64,000 nucleotides of DNA, from the NCBI GenBank assembly GCA_036936605.1, contig JAUPFV010000002.1, positions 255,275,305 to 255,339,304 on the forward strand. Reading direction: 5' to 3'. Position 1 is the first letter of the stretch. Each line of letters opens with the position of its first letter. Source of the stretch: Limnanthes douglasii subsp. nivea. Its lineage: Eukaryota > Streptophyta > Magnoliopsida > Brassicales > Limnanthaceae. The notes beneath the pieces were generated by a model, which ran no database searches, had not been told where the DNA came from, and saw only the letters and a list, made by a program, of their open reading frames with translations. Shown one piece after another: positions 45,902 through 58,008 of the stretch. Both the position numbers and the translations under genes were made by a program.

Positions 45902-47889
45902 ATGTCTACTATATTTATAATTTTTAAGTTCAATGGAGAAACTGCTGCTACACCGTTAGCTTCCTTTGATAGTTTGGACGGTATGCTTGCTTTCGTGTTA
46001 AGTAGATGGATGGTGCCGAATATAGATAGTATTAGATTTAATTTCAGTATCGGGAATGTTAAGACATGTATGCTGTCAAATGAAGATGATTTTATGCTGA
46101 TGAAAAATATGGCACGTGAATTTGGTCAGTTTCTAGTTGAGATAAATGTTGATCTTATTGGTGTACGACCAGATATAGTTTCTGTTACCCAAAGAGTTAA
46201 TAATGTTCTGGCCTTACCTTTTAATGTTGAACCTCCGGATGCTACATTTTTTGTTTCTAACTTTAAGGAGCTTGCCCCAAAATCTTGGGGTAATAAAATA
46301 GAGGGTGTTGGTCAAGTTTTTGCAGGTGGATATGATGAATTTAAGCATTCACTTTCGAAGTTTGCAATACAAAGTGGTTTCACATTTAAGTATGATCGTA
46401 ATACGAGAGAAATAATTGGTGCTTCTTGTGAATTTAAGGAATCTAAAAAGTGCCAGTGGAGGATATATGCTGCTATTAATAAAGCTAATGGTTCAATGGT
46501 TATTAGGAAATATGAAAGGGAGCACAAAGATGTATACCCGTTTATACTTAGATGGTATATTTTTAAAGGGTAAATACAAGGGAATTATACTTTCAGCCGT
46601 CGCTAAAGATGGAAATCAAGGTAACAACCTTACTTTATACTCTTATTTAATCTTTGTAAGGTTGCAAGTCTCGCTAGCAACATTTTAGTTCTTGAAATTT
46701 TATTTTAGCAGTTCTATATTACTGTTAAATAGGGTGATAGCAGTTCTATATTACTGTTAAACAAATTTATAGCAGTTTTATATTACTGTTAAACAGATTG
46801 ATAGCAGTTTTATATTAGTGTTAAGATTATTTATTTCTTATTACATTTACAGGGTTGTTTCCAATATCATATGCTATTGTTGATTCAGAAGATTCAAATA
46901 ATTGGATGTGGTTCTTGACATTGCTAAGGCCACACTTGCTAGGCCGAAATTTGACGTTCATTTCAGATCGTTTCATAGGTATTATTACATCTGTTCAGAC
47001 TCTCTTTCCGGATTCTTGTCATTCGTATTGCCTTTACCATCTTCTTCTTAATTTGACACACTTGCTTAAAAAATTTCCGAAAGGGGTATGAGATAGTTTA
47101 GTTCTAAAGTTTAGAGAATGTGCTTATGCTCCTACACAATATCTTTTCTTTAAGTCGATGGGTGAATTTATGAAAAATGGTGGCGATATTGTGGTTAAGT
47201 TTTTAGAAAATCTCCATCCCGAAAACTATGCAAGTGCATTTTTCGGAGGTAAAAGATATGGTAACTTTTGTTCAACCGCGGCAGAATCTTTTAATGCTCA
47301 AATTAAAGATATACGTACCCTCCCTATATTAGAAGTTATTGACAAGATTCAGATATTGCTTATGGTACAAATGTCTAGGCGTCAGGCTGAATCATTAACT
47401 TGGACTAGTGAGTTATGTCCAAATATGGATACAATATATAGAGAAACAATTGAAATCGGACAATCATGGTATATTCAATCATCATGCTCAACAGTCTTTG
47501 AAGTCTTTTCCGATCCAAATATGGTTGTTAATTTGGTAGACTTGTTCATGCGGAAAGTGGCAAACCGATTGTTTTTCGTGTTCTCATGCATGGCTGTTAT
47601 TACCAAAACACAAGAGCGCCCATTTGATTTTATTGAAGAATATTTTCATTCAAAGGTGTATCAAGAGTGTTATTCATTGCCGATACACCCGTTTACTTCT
47701 TTTGGCCAATCTTCGATCGTAAATGAATCACCTACATTACAACCTCCTATTGTAAAGCGACAACGTGGTAGGCCAAAGAAGAAAAGAATTCTATCACAAG
47801 GCGAATTGGTTTTAAAAAAGATTAAATGTAGTCGATGTAAAACTCTTGGTACTCATAATAGAAGGTCTTGTACGGCAACAAATGTTTGA
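45902..47889 (+). pseudogene. MULE (MuDR-type) transposase, inactivated
   Basis: The start is the ATG at 45902, seven bases after an acceptor. Domains in order: an N-terminal PB1-like region (STIFIIFKFNGET); the MuDR DNA-binding domain (VFAGGYDEFKHSLSKFAIQS to KCQWRIYAAINK); the transposase core with the three acidic blocks LDGIFLKGKYKG, LTFISDRFIGI and STAAESFNAQIKD; a SWIM-like region; RQRGRPKKKR; and a zinc knuckle CSRCKTLGTHNRRSC. An internal deletion at about 46520 joins the DNA-binding domain to the core and shifts the frame, and TGA at 47089 interrupts the core. An intron 46620-46853 contains tandem copies of the element's motif. The SWIM region lacks its CxC pair. Confidence 0.85.
46706..46835. 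repeat. Four ~32 bp motif repeats in transposase intron
   Basis: TAGCAGTT(C/T)TATATTACTG then TTAAA recurs four times. It is a variant of the AACAGTATT..AATACTG motif seen elsewhere in this MULE. Confidence 0.9.
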
Positions 47890-48013
47890 GTTTTATGTAA
47901 TTTGGTTTTTTTGTTTTTGTTTTGTATAAAATTTGGAATATTGTAAGTAAATTTCTCTAACTGTGTGGTATTATTTGATATTTTATTAAAATTCATAATA
48001 TTTTGTAAAACAG

Positions 48014-48395
48014 GTCTGCTACAGGTATTTTAACAGTATTATAATACTGCTAAACATGAGTAAGGTTTTTTAACAGTATTTATAATACTGCTAAACATGA
48101 GTCACGAAAATTTTATTGGAAAACCAAATAATTTTAAATCAGTTTCCTCTTGACCTATATTGTGAAAAGAAAGAAGGGTTATTGGACAACCAAAGCCTCC
48201 CTTGAAGGATTGAAGGGTGTTAACAGAATAATAAAAAGAAATTAATATGGAGCGATAAAAAATAATAATAATATTATTCAGAAAGAATAATTGCGATGAG
48301 TGAATTTTTAGTAATTTGTGTGAATGAGACGAAAAATATAATGTTGATAAACATAATATTGTTTATCAGTATTATAATACTGTTAAAATATTGAA
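48014..48395. repeat. Three palindromic motif copies between the convergent genes
   Basis: AACAGTATTATAATACTG with TAAAC flanks occurs near 48032 and (with one extra base) near 48072, and a related TCAGTATTATAATACTGTTA near 48366. The rest of 47890-48850 holds no gene that I can recognise. Confidence 0.85.
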
Positions 48396-48849
48396 TAAGA
48401 ATAAAGTCTTCCATTTACACACAAAGCTTTATACTTTTATGAACCCTTGAGCAAATTCTACTTACTGTCTTTTGTTTCTTATACACTCTGCTAATCTCTC
48501 TACATGATATAACACTCAGAAGAAATATAACACTAACAAAAAAAGAAAGTACTGATTTTTCTTTTAATTTGTGTGATTCTCATTCTCAATTCCAACCACA
48601 CCCACAAAACTCCAACTGTCACACGAATTACACAAAAAAAAGACCACAAATTCATTTGCTAAGCTAATAATGTAAGCCTGCGAGTCTCAATTTTTAACAT
48701 CCTATTTCATCATTACCTAAAAGTTAAAACACAGGTAGTATATACACCAATAATAGGTAGAACCAAAAGATAGATGGTCCACATTCACATCCTCCATAAC
48801 TATTTATGTTCTCTTGACAGCATCGGACGAAACAAACACTCCACATAAT

Positions 48850-51800
48850 CTATTTCTTGTCATGGTCGCCGCTGGTAGGATTCCCGTTTGTTGAAGGAAT
48901 GTCTTCTTCAGGCTTAGCCATCTCGGTGTCATCGCTATACTTTACCGTGTAAACATCATTTTATAAAGCATGAAATATGTCAGCCCTAACTTTAGTTGCC
49001 CGATCCTTTTCATATGTCTCACTGATTTTTTGACATTCAAACATCTCTTTGATGTACTCGCAAACCAGAATTCCGCAATCAAGAGTTCCCTCATTTTGTT
49101 GCGGACATTCTTTTTTGCTTATAATTATCTCTTGACCATTTGTGTGTTTTATTTGTCCAAGATATATCATCTGAAAAATAAATATCATTCATTAAATTAT
49201 ATTAATAGATACAAATAACAAACAACCCTAATATATAATGATCTGCAATGTTTAACAGTATTATAATACTGCTAAACAGGTTTTTAACAGTATTATAATA
49301 ATGCTAAACATGTTTTTAACAGTATTATAATAATGCTAAACAGGTCTGCTGCAGGTTTTAAACAGTATTGTACATCTCTAATATACAATGATCTGCCATG
49401 TACCTTCGATAGAAACAGAGGAACATTAAAGTTGCATCTTCTAGATTCTTAAAATACATTTCAATACGTTAAATTAATAAATACTTACCATTGATTTCAC
49501 CGTTGCCATGTATGGATCTTGCACATTCTTTTTTCGAGGAAGTAGCGAGTTGTAATGAGTTAAGGTCCCACTACCAGCGTTCAATACTAATAGACTCCAA
49601 TGGTCGCTTAATCATTTGTTCGCTGCTGTGTGTAGTGGGAAAAAGAAAGAAACGCCCGCCCTTTTTCATTCCTTCTTTTAGTACATTCTCAACCTTTAGT
49701 TTGACTAAATCTTCGTGTCATTTTTTTCCAACGCACGTATTGCTGTGTATTGTACGTTGAAAAAGAAAGAAGACAAATTATACTATGTTAACAATACTAC
49801 ATCTAATATTATAACTTTTAATCACATTTTAACCAGATAAAAACTATACATACCGCACATCCAGCTGTTAGAGTGGCGATTGTATTGTTTGAGGTACCTA
49901 TTATTACTTCCGGCTGAGGATGTAATCGAAGGAGATATTCCACATACGCATCTATGATCTGCAAATATGACATTACAAGCCTTAAAAGAGTGTTTCTTAT
50001 TCAACAAATAGTAATAAAAGTTTACTCACCTCTATTCCAATTGTACCGTTATTTAAAAGATCATACATCTGTTGTCCAGTGACAAATGTGTAATCATTTT
50101 CCCATATGCATACTCTGAAAATAAAAAAATTGATTAAAAAAATACTAAATATATGTTTAAAGATAGAAAATCATACGTACCCAGCAGCGTTATTGCTTCT
50201 ACCAAGAATATCATAATACTTATCAATATCCTTATCATCTAGAAGCGCAATCGGTTCCTTAGCAAGTGTTGGAACGATCCTATCAATCTTCGATTCATTA
50301 TGATCATTGACAACAATCGCATCGAGTGAAGAAACTATAGTTGGACCCTTCTCATCTGCTGCAGTTTTTTTGTTTCTTTTTCTTCCTCTCGTATGTAAAT
50401 TGGGGGCCATCTTGTTTCTTTTTCGATCTACTTTCATCTTCACATTCTTCACCAATGATGAAGGTTCCACTTTTGTACTTTTATCCTCTCGTCTCTGTGG
50501 TATCATATCTTCCGTTCCTTCATCCATGTTGTTCACTCCATCCTCCTCCACGAGAATTTTATTCCCATCGTTTTTACGATATTGAGCTAGCTCATCCTTT
50601 AATTTTTTATTTTCAGTAGATAAGCTTGCAATCAACTTATCTTTTTCTTCGAATTCCTTACCGCTGTCAGTAAAAGGAGGATCTTCAGCCAATTATTGTA
50701 AAGTCTTCAGCTTTACTTCTGCACATTTAAGAGATTCTTCGAGGTTTTTTACTTTATTTTGAAGGTCTTCAATAATCTGCAAAAAACAAAAAACAAATGA
50801 TTTTTATAAATATATGCAGAATATTTAAGGTACTTTGATATAAAGTTGTTATAACTATGAAAGCATAAAATTGTTAAATTCTTAAAACAATTAATTATTT
50901 TTAAAACTGTTAAAACGTTAAAACGATAATCCCTTTGATGAATATCTAGAACCATGAGCCATGAAGCTTCAATGTATAATTCACCCAGATTGGATCAACT
51001 GATCTTTAAAAAGACTCAAGCCAATATCTGCTGAAAATTAGAACTACTAAAACTGTTAAATTTTTTAAAACTGCTAAAATAGTAAGTCAGCTTACCTTTG
51101 AATCCATATTTTTTTGTTTCTTTCGTTGTTTTTTCATCCTTTATGAGTCATCTCATTATTTGGGATACAGTATTTAATCTCGCTTCAGATTTTCTCTCTT
51201 GCTTTTTACTAACCGGATGTTCAAAATCCGATGAATCGTCATCCTTCGTTTCTTGATTCTTGACATCGTCTTCGTCGCCACTTTGTTCGACATCATCGTT
51301 GAGTTCCATTAGTAATTTATCTCTCTTGGTTAGGTGTAGCTCCCCAACAATAACCTATTACAAATAAAAAGACATGTTTTTAAAAATATATTTTTTGCTA
51401 GCAGTACTAACTCTCAATAATGTTAAACATAATTATTACCTTCTTTGGCTTTATTTGATTGAATAGGGTTCTCACTTTTTCAAATTTTCTCAATTTCGCC
51501 ACACCTTCCCATTGGAGAAATCTTGGGAAGTTTATGACCAGTTCTTGAATACGTGTATGCTCCATGAAAAAAGGCTGTCATATAGTAAAATATAAGATTA
51601 GTTCAGTTTAAAGAATTTAAGAAATAAACAAATTCTAATTTTAAATTTTAACTTACAGTTAGAATGGAGACACATCCTACAGTGTTTTCCGGTTTGGTTT
51701 CACAATAATTTTGTATTGATTCCATCAGCTTGTCTACAACCAATTGAGCCCAATCATATTTTCTTAGGTCTTCAAACTCTTTCTCAATAAAATGGACGAA

Positions 51801-52431
51801 GCTCTTGTTTAGATAATCCCCCGAAGTTGAGAAAAACAAAGTTATGCACAAGTACATAATAAGCATCATGGAGACCTCCTTAACACTTTGTGCATCAACT
51901 TCTGCGGATGCATTCTCAATTGCTTCTTTTAACATTTTCTTGGTTACGTTGGGGCAACCTCCGTTTTTTCCTTTGGTTAATACGTCGGGAAAGTATTTTT
52001 GTATAATTGTTGACTTTTTTTTTCTTCATTAGAGTTTGCTTGGCTATTATATGATTGAACATCTATTTTTTCGCAGCCACCATTTAAACCGTATATAACT
52101 TTGACATCGGAGCTCGTCAAAGTCACATATTTTCCTCCAAAAAGAAACGAATTTTTCTCCATGTCATATGACTTGATTATTGCAATAATAATTTCCCACG
52201 ACTTTCGTGCTTTAAATGAATCTTGCAACTTCCATAACTTTTTGAAAATGATGTAGAATGGAGTCGTTTTTGTGGCTTCTATATGCCTTAAACTTATATT
52301 CGTCGATCGTATAAGCCTGTTAATCGCCTCAATATTTGATCGAAATATAGATGTCGGCTTTTTTTCTTGTTTTTGCTGTTTAAGCGTTCTAGATTTTCTT
52401 GGTTGTGCAACTGCTTTTGTGCGAACCATAC
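48850..52431 (-). pseudogene. ULP1-like cysteine protease gene of the MULE, inactivated
   Basis: The minus-strand start is ATG at 52429, two bases after an acceptor. Exon 1 encodes a basic N terminus and a DUF1985-like region (SFKARKSWEIIIAIIKSYDM, then LTSSDVKVIYGLNGG). A frameshift near 52015 precedes NGGCPNVTKKMLKEAIENAS. Further exons encode FPRFLQWEGVAKLRKFEKVR, an acidic stretch with TGA near 51145, a coiled coil with TAA near 50692, a basic linker, and the ULP1 domain, whose catalytic Cys region is CPQQNEGTLDCGILVCEYI at about 49120-49060. The frame stops at 48961; family-like sequence continues to 48850. ULP1 proteases cleave SUMO-type conjugates. The broken frames make activity unlikely. 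Confidence 0.8.
49248..49372. repeat. Palindromic motif cluster in the ULP1 gene
   Basis: Three copies of AACAGTATTATAATA(C/A)TG with CTAAAC ends plus a partial fourth, in an apparent intron of the ULP1-like gene. Confidence 0.85.
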
Positions 52432-52489
52432 CTGTATAAAAAAAATATATAATAAATGTTATACATCATTATTATAATCAGTTAAACAA

Positions 52490-52672
52490 ACAAAACTGAT
52501 AAACTCAATACTATTAAACGAATAAAATTGATAAACTCACTACTGTTAAACGAATAAAACTGATAAACTTAATACTGTTAAACGAATAAAACTGATAAAC
52601 TCAATACTGTTAAATGAATAAAACTGATAAACTTAGTAGTGATAAACAACAATACTGCTAAATAAAAGAATA
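52490..52672. repeat. Five tandem ~32 bp repeats upstream of the ULP1 gene
   Basis: TTAAACGAATAAAACTGATA then AACTCAATACTG repeats with few changes. It contains the same AATACTGTTAAAC half-motif as the palindromes elsewhere in the element. Confidence 0.92.
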
Positions 52673-52679
52673 GTCTACG

Positions 52680-54150
52680 AAGGACGATTTGAACCGGTAG
52701 ACTAATTATTAGAACAACCACTAATCACTAATCTTATTTAGCATCTAGATCAAACATATTAATCATGTATAAAAATGAATATAATTTATAACCTGAATGT
52801 TAATTAAAGGTGGCAGAAAGAGTTGCTGGCTCCGGTGGCTGAACTATTTAAGACCAGAGGTGAGAAAATGAAATATCACCCAAGAAGAACAACTTTTGAT
52901 CACAGAACTGCATATTAAGTGGAGAAACGGATTAGTAAAGAGTATATATATATATGTTCTTGATAAATATATCTAATATTATTTAGTTAGAGGAGAATTT
53001 ATAAGGGGGAAGTATATAGCAGAAGATAGACGGTATTAAGTAGCAGATGAACACAATCAATGCAAGCTAGTGATCATATTATACACAACGAGCATACACA
53101 TATATTATTCCCCGAATCACAAACCAAAACTTTTCAAATTACCAGGCGCAAGGGCAGCTAGATTTGTGTTTTCATGAACCTCATCAACTAATTTGTGTAA
53201 AAAGATGAAATGAACTTCGTAATGGTCGCTTTAGAATCAAACACTTACAAGGAAAAATAAGTATACTATCACATATCTGGCCTTAACCGATAACCTCCTA
53301 AAGCTATTTAGCCTTCATCAGAGAACCTGACACGGTTCTGTCATGACTGTATCTGTTTGTTATCACAACTTTACAGAAATAAAACAGGTAAACTATTCTT
53401 TTTAATACACTGAATTGAGTAAATATTGCCCAATACACGAAGCTAAGCAAATATTTGGAACTTCACTTAGGAGCTTAATTAAATTGAAATCACCACTATA
53501 CCTAGAAATGTAAAACAGATATATAAGCTGAAAAAAAAAACCTAAAAGTTAAACCTAGAACTATTTAGGATACGAAAAATTCTTTAAGTAGAATCGATTA
53601 AGAGATGCAAACTTGAATCTATGGATTCCGTACTCAAAATTGAATAAGGATAAAAGAATTGCAAACTTTACCTCCTTTCTCCGACATTGCTGCTACTCAC
53701 TTACTCCGACTCTAGTGACTAAACCCTGATCAAACGCACATTAGCACTTAATTCAATTTTTAACTAAGTGAAGAATACCGATGATTGTACCGATGATTGT
53801 GCCGATGATTGTGCCGATGATAAAGTCGACGACAAAGGGGTTTGTTTTTTTTTTTCTTTCTTTCTCTGTAATTCATTAAGATTGTTCTAAATGCGCACCT
53901 AGCATTTCAATGGAGAGTAATTATTAGATGTGAAGAGAAATTAAGCTAAAGGAGAAAGAGAGTATTACTGGGCTAAAGGAGAAAGAGAGTCGTTGTGTAT
54001 TCTTTGTTTTCATTCAGTTCTAACAGAAGAGAAAGAATAGAGGGTTATTATCGTAATTAAATTATTTTTGGTATTACTCCGTCATTTGAATTTCATTTGG
54101 TATTTAAAATTAATTTTAAAACTATTATGATACCTATTTATCACTCCCCC
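52680..54150. other. 5' region of the ULP1 gene and right end of the MULE
   Basis: No coding sequence is recognised. A tandem 12-base repeat, (A/G)CCGATGATTGT, occurs four times at about 53775-53822. Pyrimidine-rich leader-like sequence on the minus strand near 53720-53670 may be the first untranslated exon of the ULP1-like gene. Confidence 0.5.
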
Positions 54151-54216
54151 AAATTAATTAATCTCTCAAATAAAGCGATTAACTTTATCTAAAATAAATA
54201 CTAAATAAACGGGGAG

Positions 54217-54350
54217 TTAACGATTTAGGCCGAGTCATGAGGGAAGCTTGGTTCACAAGCACACAGACAAACAACACCTTTTTCAAATCTCTTAAACCTC
54301 TTCGTCCTTCTAACCTAGCAAACGCGTTTCGCTGCTCTCCATCTCTGGTT
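54217..54350 (+). pseudogene. HAD exon-1-like fragment (copy c, block C)
   Basis: ATGAGGGAAGCTTGGTTCAC and AACGCGTTTCGCTGCTC match HAD exon 1 (one extra codon after ATG, one base missing near the end) and the splice donor TCTCTG/GTTAGT follows. No second exon follows; at about 54475 the upstream repeat starts again. Confidence 0.75.
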
Positions 54351-54474
54351 AGTCTCTTTTTCTCTTCCCCTCTCTCTAATCTATTTGTTTCACTAGAAAA
54401 GTAATAGAAAACTGCAACTCCTTTAATCTTAACCTTTTAATGCAAAGATTTTGTATGCAATAACTTACACAAAT

Positions 54475-55080
54475 AAATTAAATCAATAATTTATAAAAAA
54501 ATCTAACTCAAAACTAAAACACGAAGAAAATTTATTATTTTCTTTTGCCCATTCATGGTTTTGGTGGGAGAAAAGATCAATTTGTTTTTTGAATTTTTTT
54601 GGATGAGATTTATAAATTTTCAGTTTTGTGTTTTTGAATTTTTTTGTGTGAAACTAGATGAAGTTCTAAGAAAATAAAGTTTTAATATTAGAATAGGCTA
54701 GTATATTTTGGTGAAAAACTTCCTTATGTTCTTTTGTCAGGAATATTTTTGAAATAAAATGAAATTTTTTTATATGATGTACGGGAAAGTTAAATTTATT
54801 GGAGAACTTTAATTTTAAAATGTAATTATCTATAAAATTTAGTGTTTGATTATCTATTTGGATTAACATAATTCCTAACCGTCTTTATCTTTCCATTATT
54901 CATTTTTAATAAAATTAATTATTTAACTATTCATTAAAATTAAAATTAATCCGTTAAATAAACCCACGCAATAGACTTTATCTAAAATAACTTTATCTAA
55001 AATAAACCCAATTATTAAATTAAAATTAATCCCTCAAATAAAACAACTTTATCTAAAATAAATACTAAATAAAGGGGGAG
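54475..55080. repeat. Upstream repeat of block B
   Basis: Matches 20500-21125 and 33060-33567, including the CCATTCATGG and GGCTAGTATATTTTGG landmarks. No gene. Confidence 0.8.
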
Positions 55081-55193
55081 TTAACGATTTAGCCCGAATC
55101 ATCAGGAAGTTTGGTTAAGCACATCTCTTAAACCTCTTCATTCGTCCTTCGAACCTGCCAAACGCGTTTCGCTGCTCCTCCATCTCTGGTTAG
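55080..55193 (+). pseudogene. HAD exon-1-like fragment (copy d)
   Basis: Counterpart of copy a in block B: no ATG (ATCAGGAAG), the AAACGCGTTTCGCTGCTCC segment is kept, and a GTTAGT donor follows. Confidence 0.7.
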
Positions 55194-55526
55194 TCTCTCT
55201 TTCTCTTCCTCTCTCTCTAATCTGTTTGTTTGACGAGAAAATTCAAGAAAAACTGCAACTCGTTTAATCTTAACCTCTTAATGCAATGATTTTGTATGCA
55301 ATAACTTACACAAACGACGACTGTACAGTCTCTAAATCAAATAAGTTTCGATCCTTTTTATTTATCTTCAAAAGCAATCTATTTTCCTCCGTCTTCTCTC
55401 TTACACTCTTTCTAGAAACGCTATTTTCTCATCTTATGTTATGTTTATTTCTCTCTTGTTTCTCATCTTACCACTGCCCAAGGTGTTTAATTTTTCTCTT
55501 CTTTTTTCTATACTAGATTCATAAAA

Positions 55527-56022
55527 ATGGAGTACTTCTTTGTGCGCTCGGACTCGTATTATCAGAGGGGAAAACTAACCGACGCGATTGATGAGATTCT
55601 CACAGCCCAAGAGGTTTGTCCCGGACGATTAGAGGTAGTCCCATATCTCGCGGCATATGGGGCTATCCTAAACCATCAGAAAGCCAAAAACTCTGCCGGC
55701 GAAATCGACTGGTACTACTAGAATCTCATATCTATGTTTCTTTTTTATTTTGTTTCAAAAAACAGAGGAACTAAATTTCTGAAACAGGTATGAAGTTATA
55801 GGGGTAACAAAATTAACCCCTCTTCCAGTTATTAGACAGAAACTGGAAGAGATGAAGACCATTTTCGGTATCACGAAAAAAGGATCCACTATTTCACAGC
55901 CCTAAAGAAGGCCACTGAAATTGTCTTACAAGCCGAAGAGCTTTTTTTGGATCCGCAGAAGCGTACAGCTTATAATGCGCGAGCCAAGTATGTACGTCGA
56001 AAATTATTTCTGTAAGTTTTTC
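55527..56022 (+). pseudogene. DnaJ-like gene (copy B), frameshifted
   Basis: Exon 1 (55527-55711) is identical in protein to copy A. Exon 2 starts at 55788, but a 7-base deletion near 55866 (ATTTTCGGTATC against ATTTTCGATCCACGGTATC in copy A) shifts the frame and brings a stop about 15 codons later. The remaining J-like sequence is readable only in the other frame. Confidence 0.8.
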
Positions 56023-56239
56023 TTTGATAAAGGGACCAAAATTTGTTAGGATATATTTCATAATACTATTAGAGAAAGACCATAAGAAAATATATCTGGA
56101 TCAGGCATGCCTATAAGAAAATAAATTGCAGGACTTTTCAAAAATAAGTCAGATATTAAATTGTATTTACTCTTAAACACATAAAACTCAAACAGAACAA
56201 ATAAGTGAGGTAAAAAGAAAACAAATACTGTTTCTTATC

Positions 56240-56880
56240 CGGAAAATATTCAACCACCGAAAAATTAGGCACAGATACATGTTTTCTGTTAGTTTAAACC
56301 TAATTTTTTAGCTAAAATAAATATCCTTAAACTTGATTATTGTTGAAGTATCCGGATCGTGAACAAAAATTAGACCGGACAGAATGCAATATGGGACATC
56401 GGCTTGTGCATATGCCCCGTTGTGGTTCCCCGCGGGTTTGTTGTGAGTGAGCCTTTTGGAATCTCACTTTCCCAAGTCCGCTGGATTTTGTCACAATCAC
56501 CGTTGCGTTCCTCCAACAGTTGTACGTGAGTGAGCCATTTGGAGTCTCACTAGACCGGAAATACCAAAAATAAAGAGGTAAAAAGAATGGCCGAAAGGTC
56601 GACGTAACTAAGGTGAGACATGCCAGCAAAACATCGTAAATGTGGGACGAAAACAAATATTTGGAGCGAAGCTCACCACAGCTCTTTAAAAAAACCGGGC
56701 TGGCCGCTAAAAAATAACCCGATGTCCTGAAGTTGCGCAGAGCCTTTGGTTGTGTAGTGAGTGAGCCTTTTGGAATCTCACGCAGCCAGCAATCGTTCAT
56801 TACTACCATGACTGATATGTAGACATTTTCAAGTAAATCGGTAGATAAAAAAAGCAAAAAATTAGCCATCAAAATCCTAT
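56240..56880. repeat. Conserved non-coding block with three hairpin motifs (copy B)
   Basis: Near-identical to 22320-22960, with the GTGAGTGAGCC...CTCAC motif at 56443-56467, 56526-56550 and 56757-56781. Confidence 0.75.
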
Positions 56881-57405
56881 CTATCGGTGTATCAAAATCA
56901 AGGAAAGTTTCAGCCTCTATTAAATTTTTACCTCACAAGTGCGATCTGCAGACTATACTCTATGTACTGCTATAATATTCTTGATATGCTGAATGCTGAT
57001 GCAAATGCGAAGCAAATTATTTAACTTATATTCCTGCCTGTTTTAGATTTTTGTTTTTTTGTCTCAAATTATAAAAATTTACACCAATGTTCAAAAGGTC
57101 CTTTTATTGAAATTAGTTAGATTTGATTATTGGTTCTAAATCAGCTCCCTTGACATATGTACCAAGTCTAAAAGAGTGCTACATAGATGCAGGGGAGTAA
57201 ACATCCAACAACTAACAAATGTTTTGCAGTTTTGTTTTTTTTGACACATCTTCTGCAGGTTTCTTGAAATCCAGATGTTCTAATCATGGTTGAAGATAAT
57301 TTAATATCTTCTGTATATTTCATGGAAGAGAAAAAGATGTTTTATGAAAGTGCAGATGTTTAATTTGTTTGCGAGTGTTAAATTTCTAGTTCATATTCAT
57401 GACGC

Positions 57406-57600
57406 CACGAGCCTGCAGTATATGCTTTGTATGGTGATTTACCAAGGCAGTGTACTACATGTGGTCGTCGCTTTAAGAGCCGAGAAGAGCACAGCAGTCA
57501 CATGGATTGGCATGTGACCAGAGAAACAGGATGTCCAGGACCCTCGGAAATGGTTTGTTAGTAATGCCATGTCGCTTAGTGGAGCAGAGGCACTTGGTGA
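57406..57600 (+). pseudogene. PCFS4-type zinc-finger fragment (copy B)
   Basis: Same as 23479-23660 up to SHMDWHVT. A 2-base insertion and a ~14-base deletion then shift the frame. In another frame the sequence continues [18 protein letters not shown], closer to the family than copy A, so copy B keeps more of the original exon. Confidence 0.75.
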
Positions 57601-58008
57601 ATCGTTTAACTTATGAGGTTGTTCTTACATAATTATCATTAAATTCCTTGTAAAAAAAATGATGTTTGTAGTGCATTTTTAATATTATGTGGGATTTTGA
57701 AAGTTTCATGTGTGATGGATCCTTATAAGTTATAAACTTGTGCAAAGGAAAAGAACTAAGGACTGGAAAATACTTGTACCATGAGCAGGTGCCCCATCAG
57801 GTCTAGTGAACGTGCGAGGCTCAAAACATTAGTAACTATTACCTCTTCCCCTGCTCCACAATTGCAAACAAATATATGATTGGAGCCAGACTAAACCTCT
57901 CCCATTTTTAATTACTTTGTTTAAATGGAAATAAAACATTAGTAACTATTTCAACAAAGTAATTAAAATTGGGGGAGTTTTTTTGTTGACGATTTAGCGC
58001 GAGTCATC

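Larger units (their letters stand above)
33570..54150. mobile_element. Mutator-like element with convergent transposase and ULP1 genes
   Basis: A transposase gene (+, 45902-47889) and a ULP1-like protease gene (-, 52429-48961) converge, as in the KAONASHI-type MULEs known to carry ULP1-like genes. The outer limits are inferred from block homology: sequence matching the HAD upstream repeat stops at about 33567 and resumes at about 54151. The ends start GGGATATTTCC on the left and read CACTCCCCC on the right. Beyond an 11-base inverted match (ATAAATAGGTA at 33595-33605 against 54131-54141) I see no long terminal inverted repeats. A palindromic motif is repeated through the interior. About 10.4 kb of the total is the inserted element G3. 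Confidence 0.7.

Noticed and set aside
56327..56872. A 181-codon minus-strand open frame
   Set aside because: It lies in the non-coding hairpin block, the block A copy is broken by a stop, the composition is unlike a protein family, and no domain is recognised.
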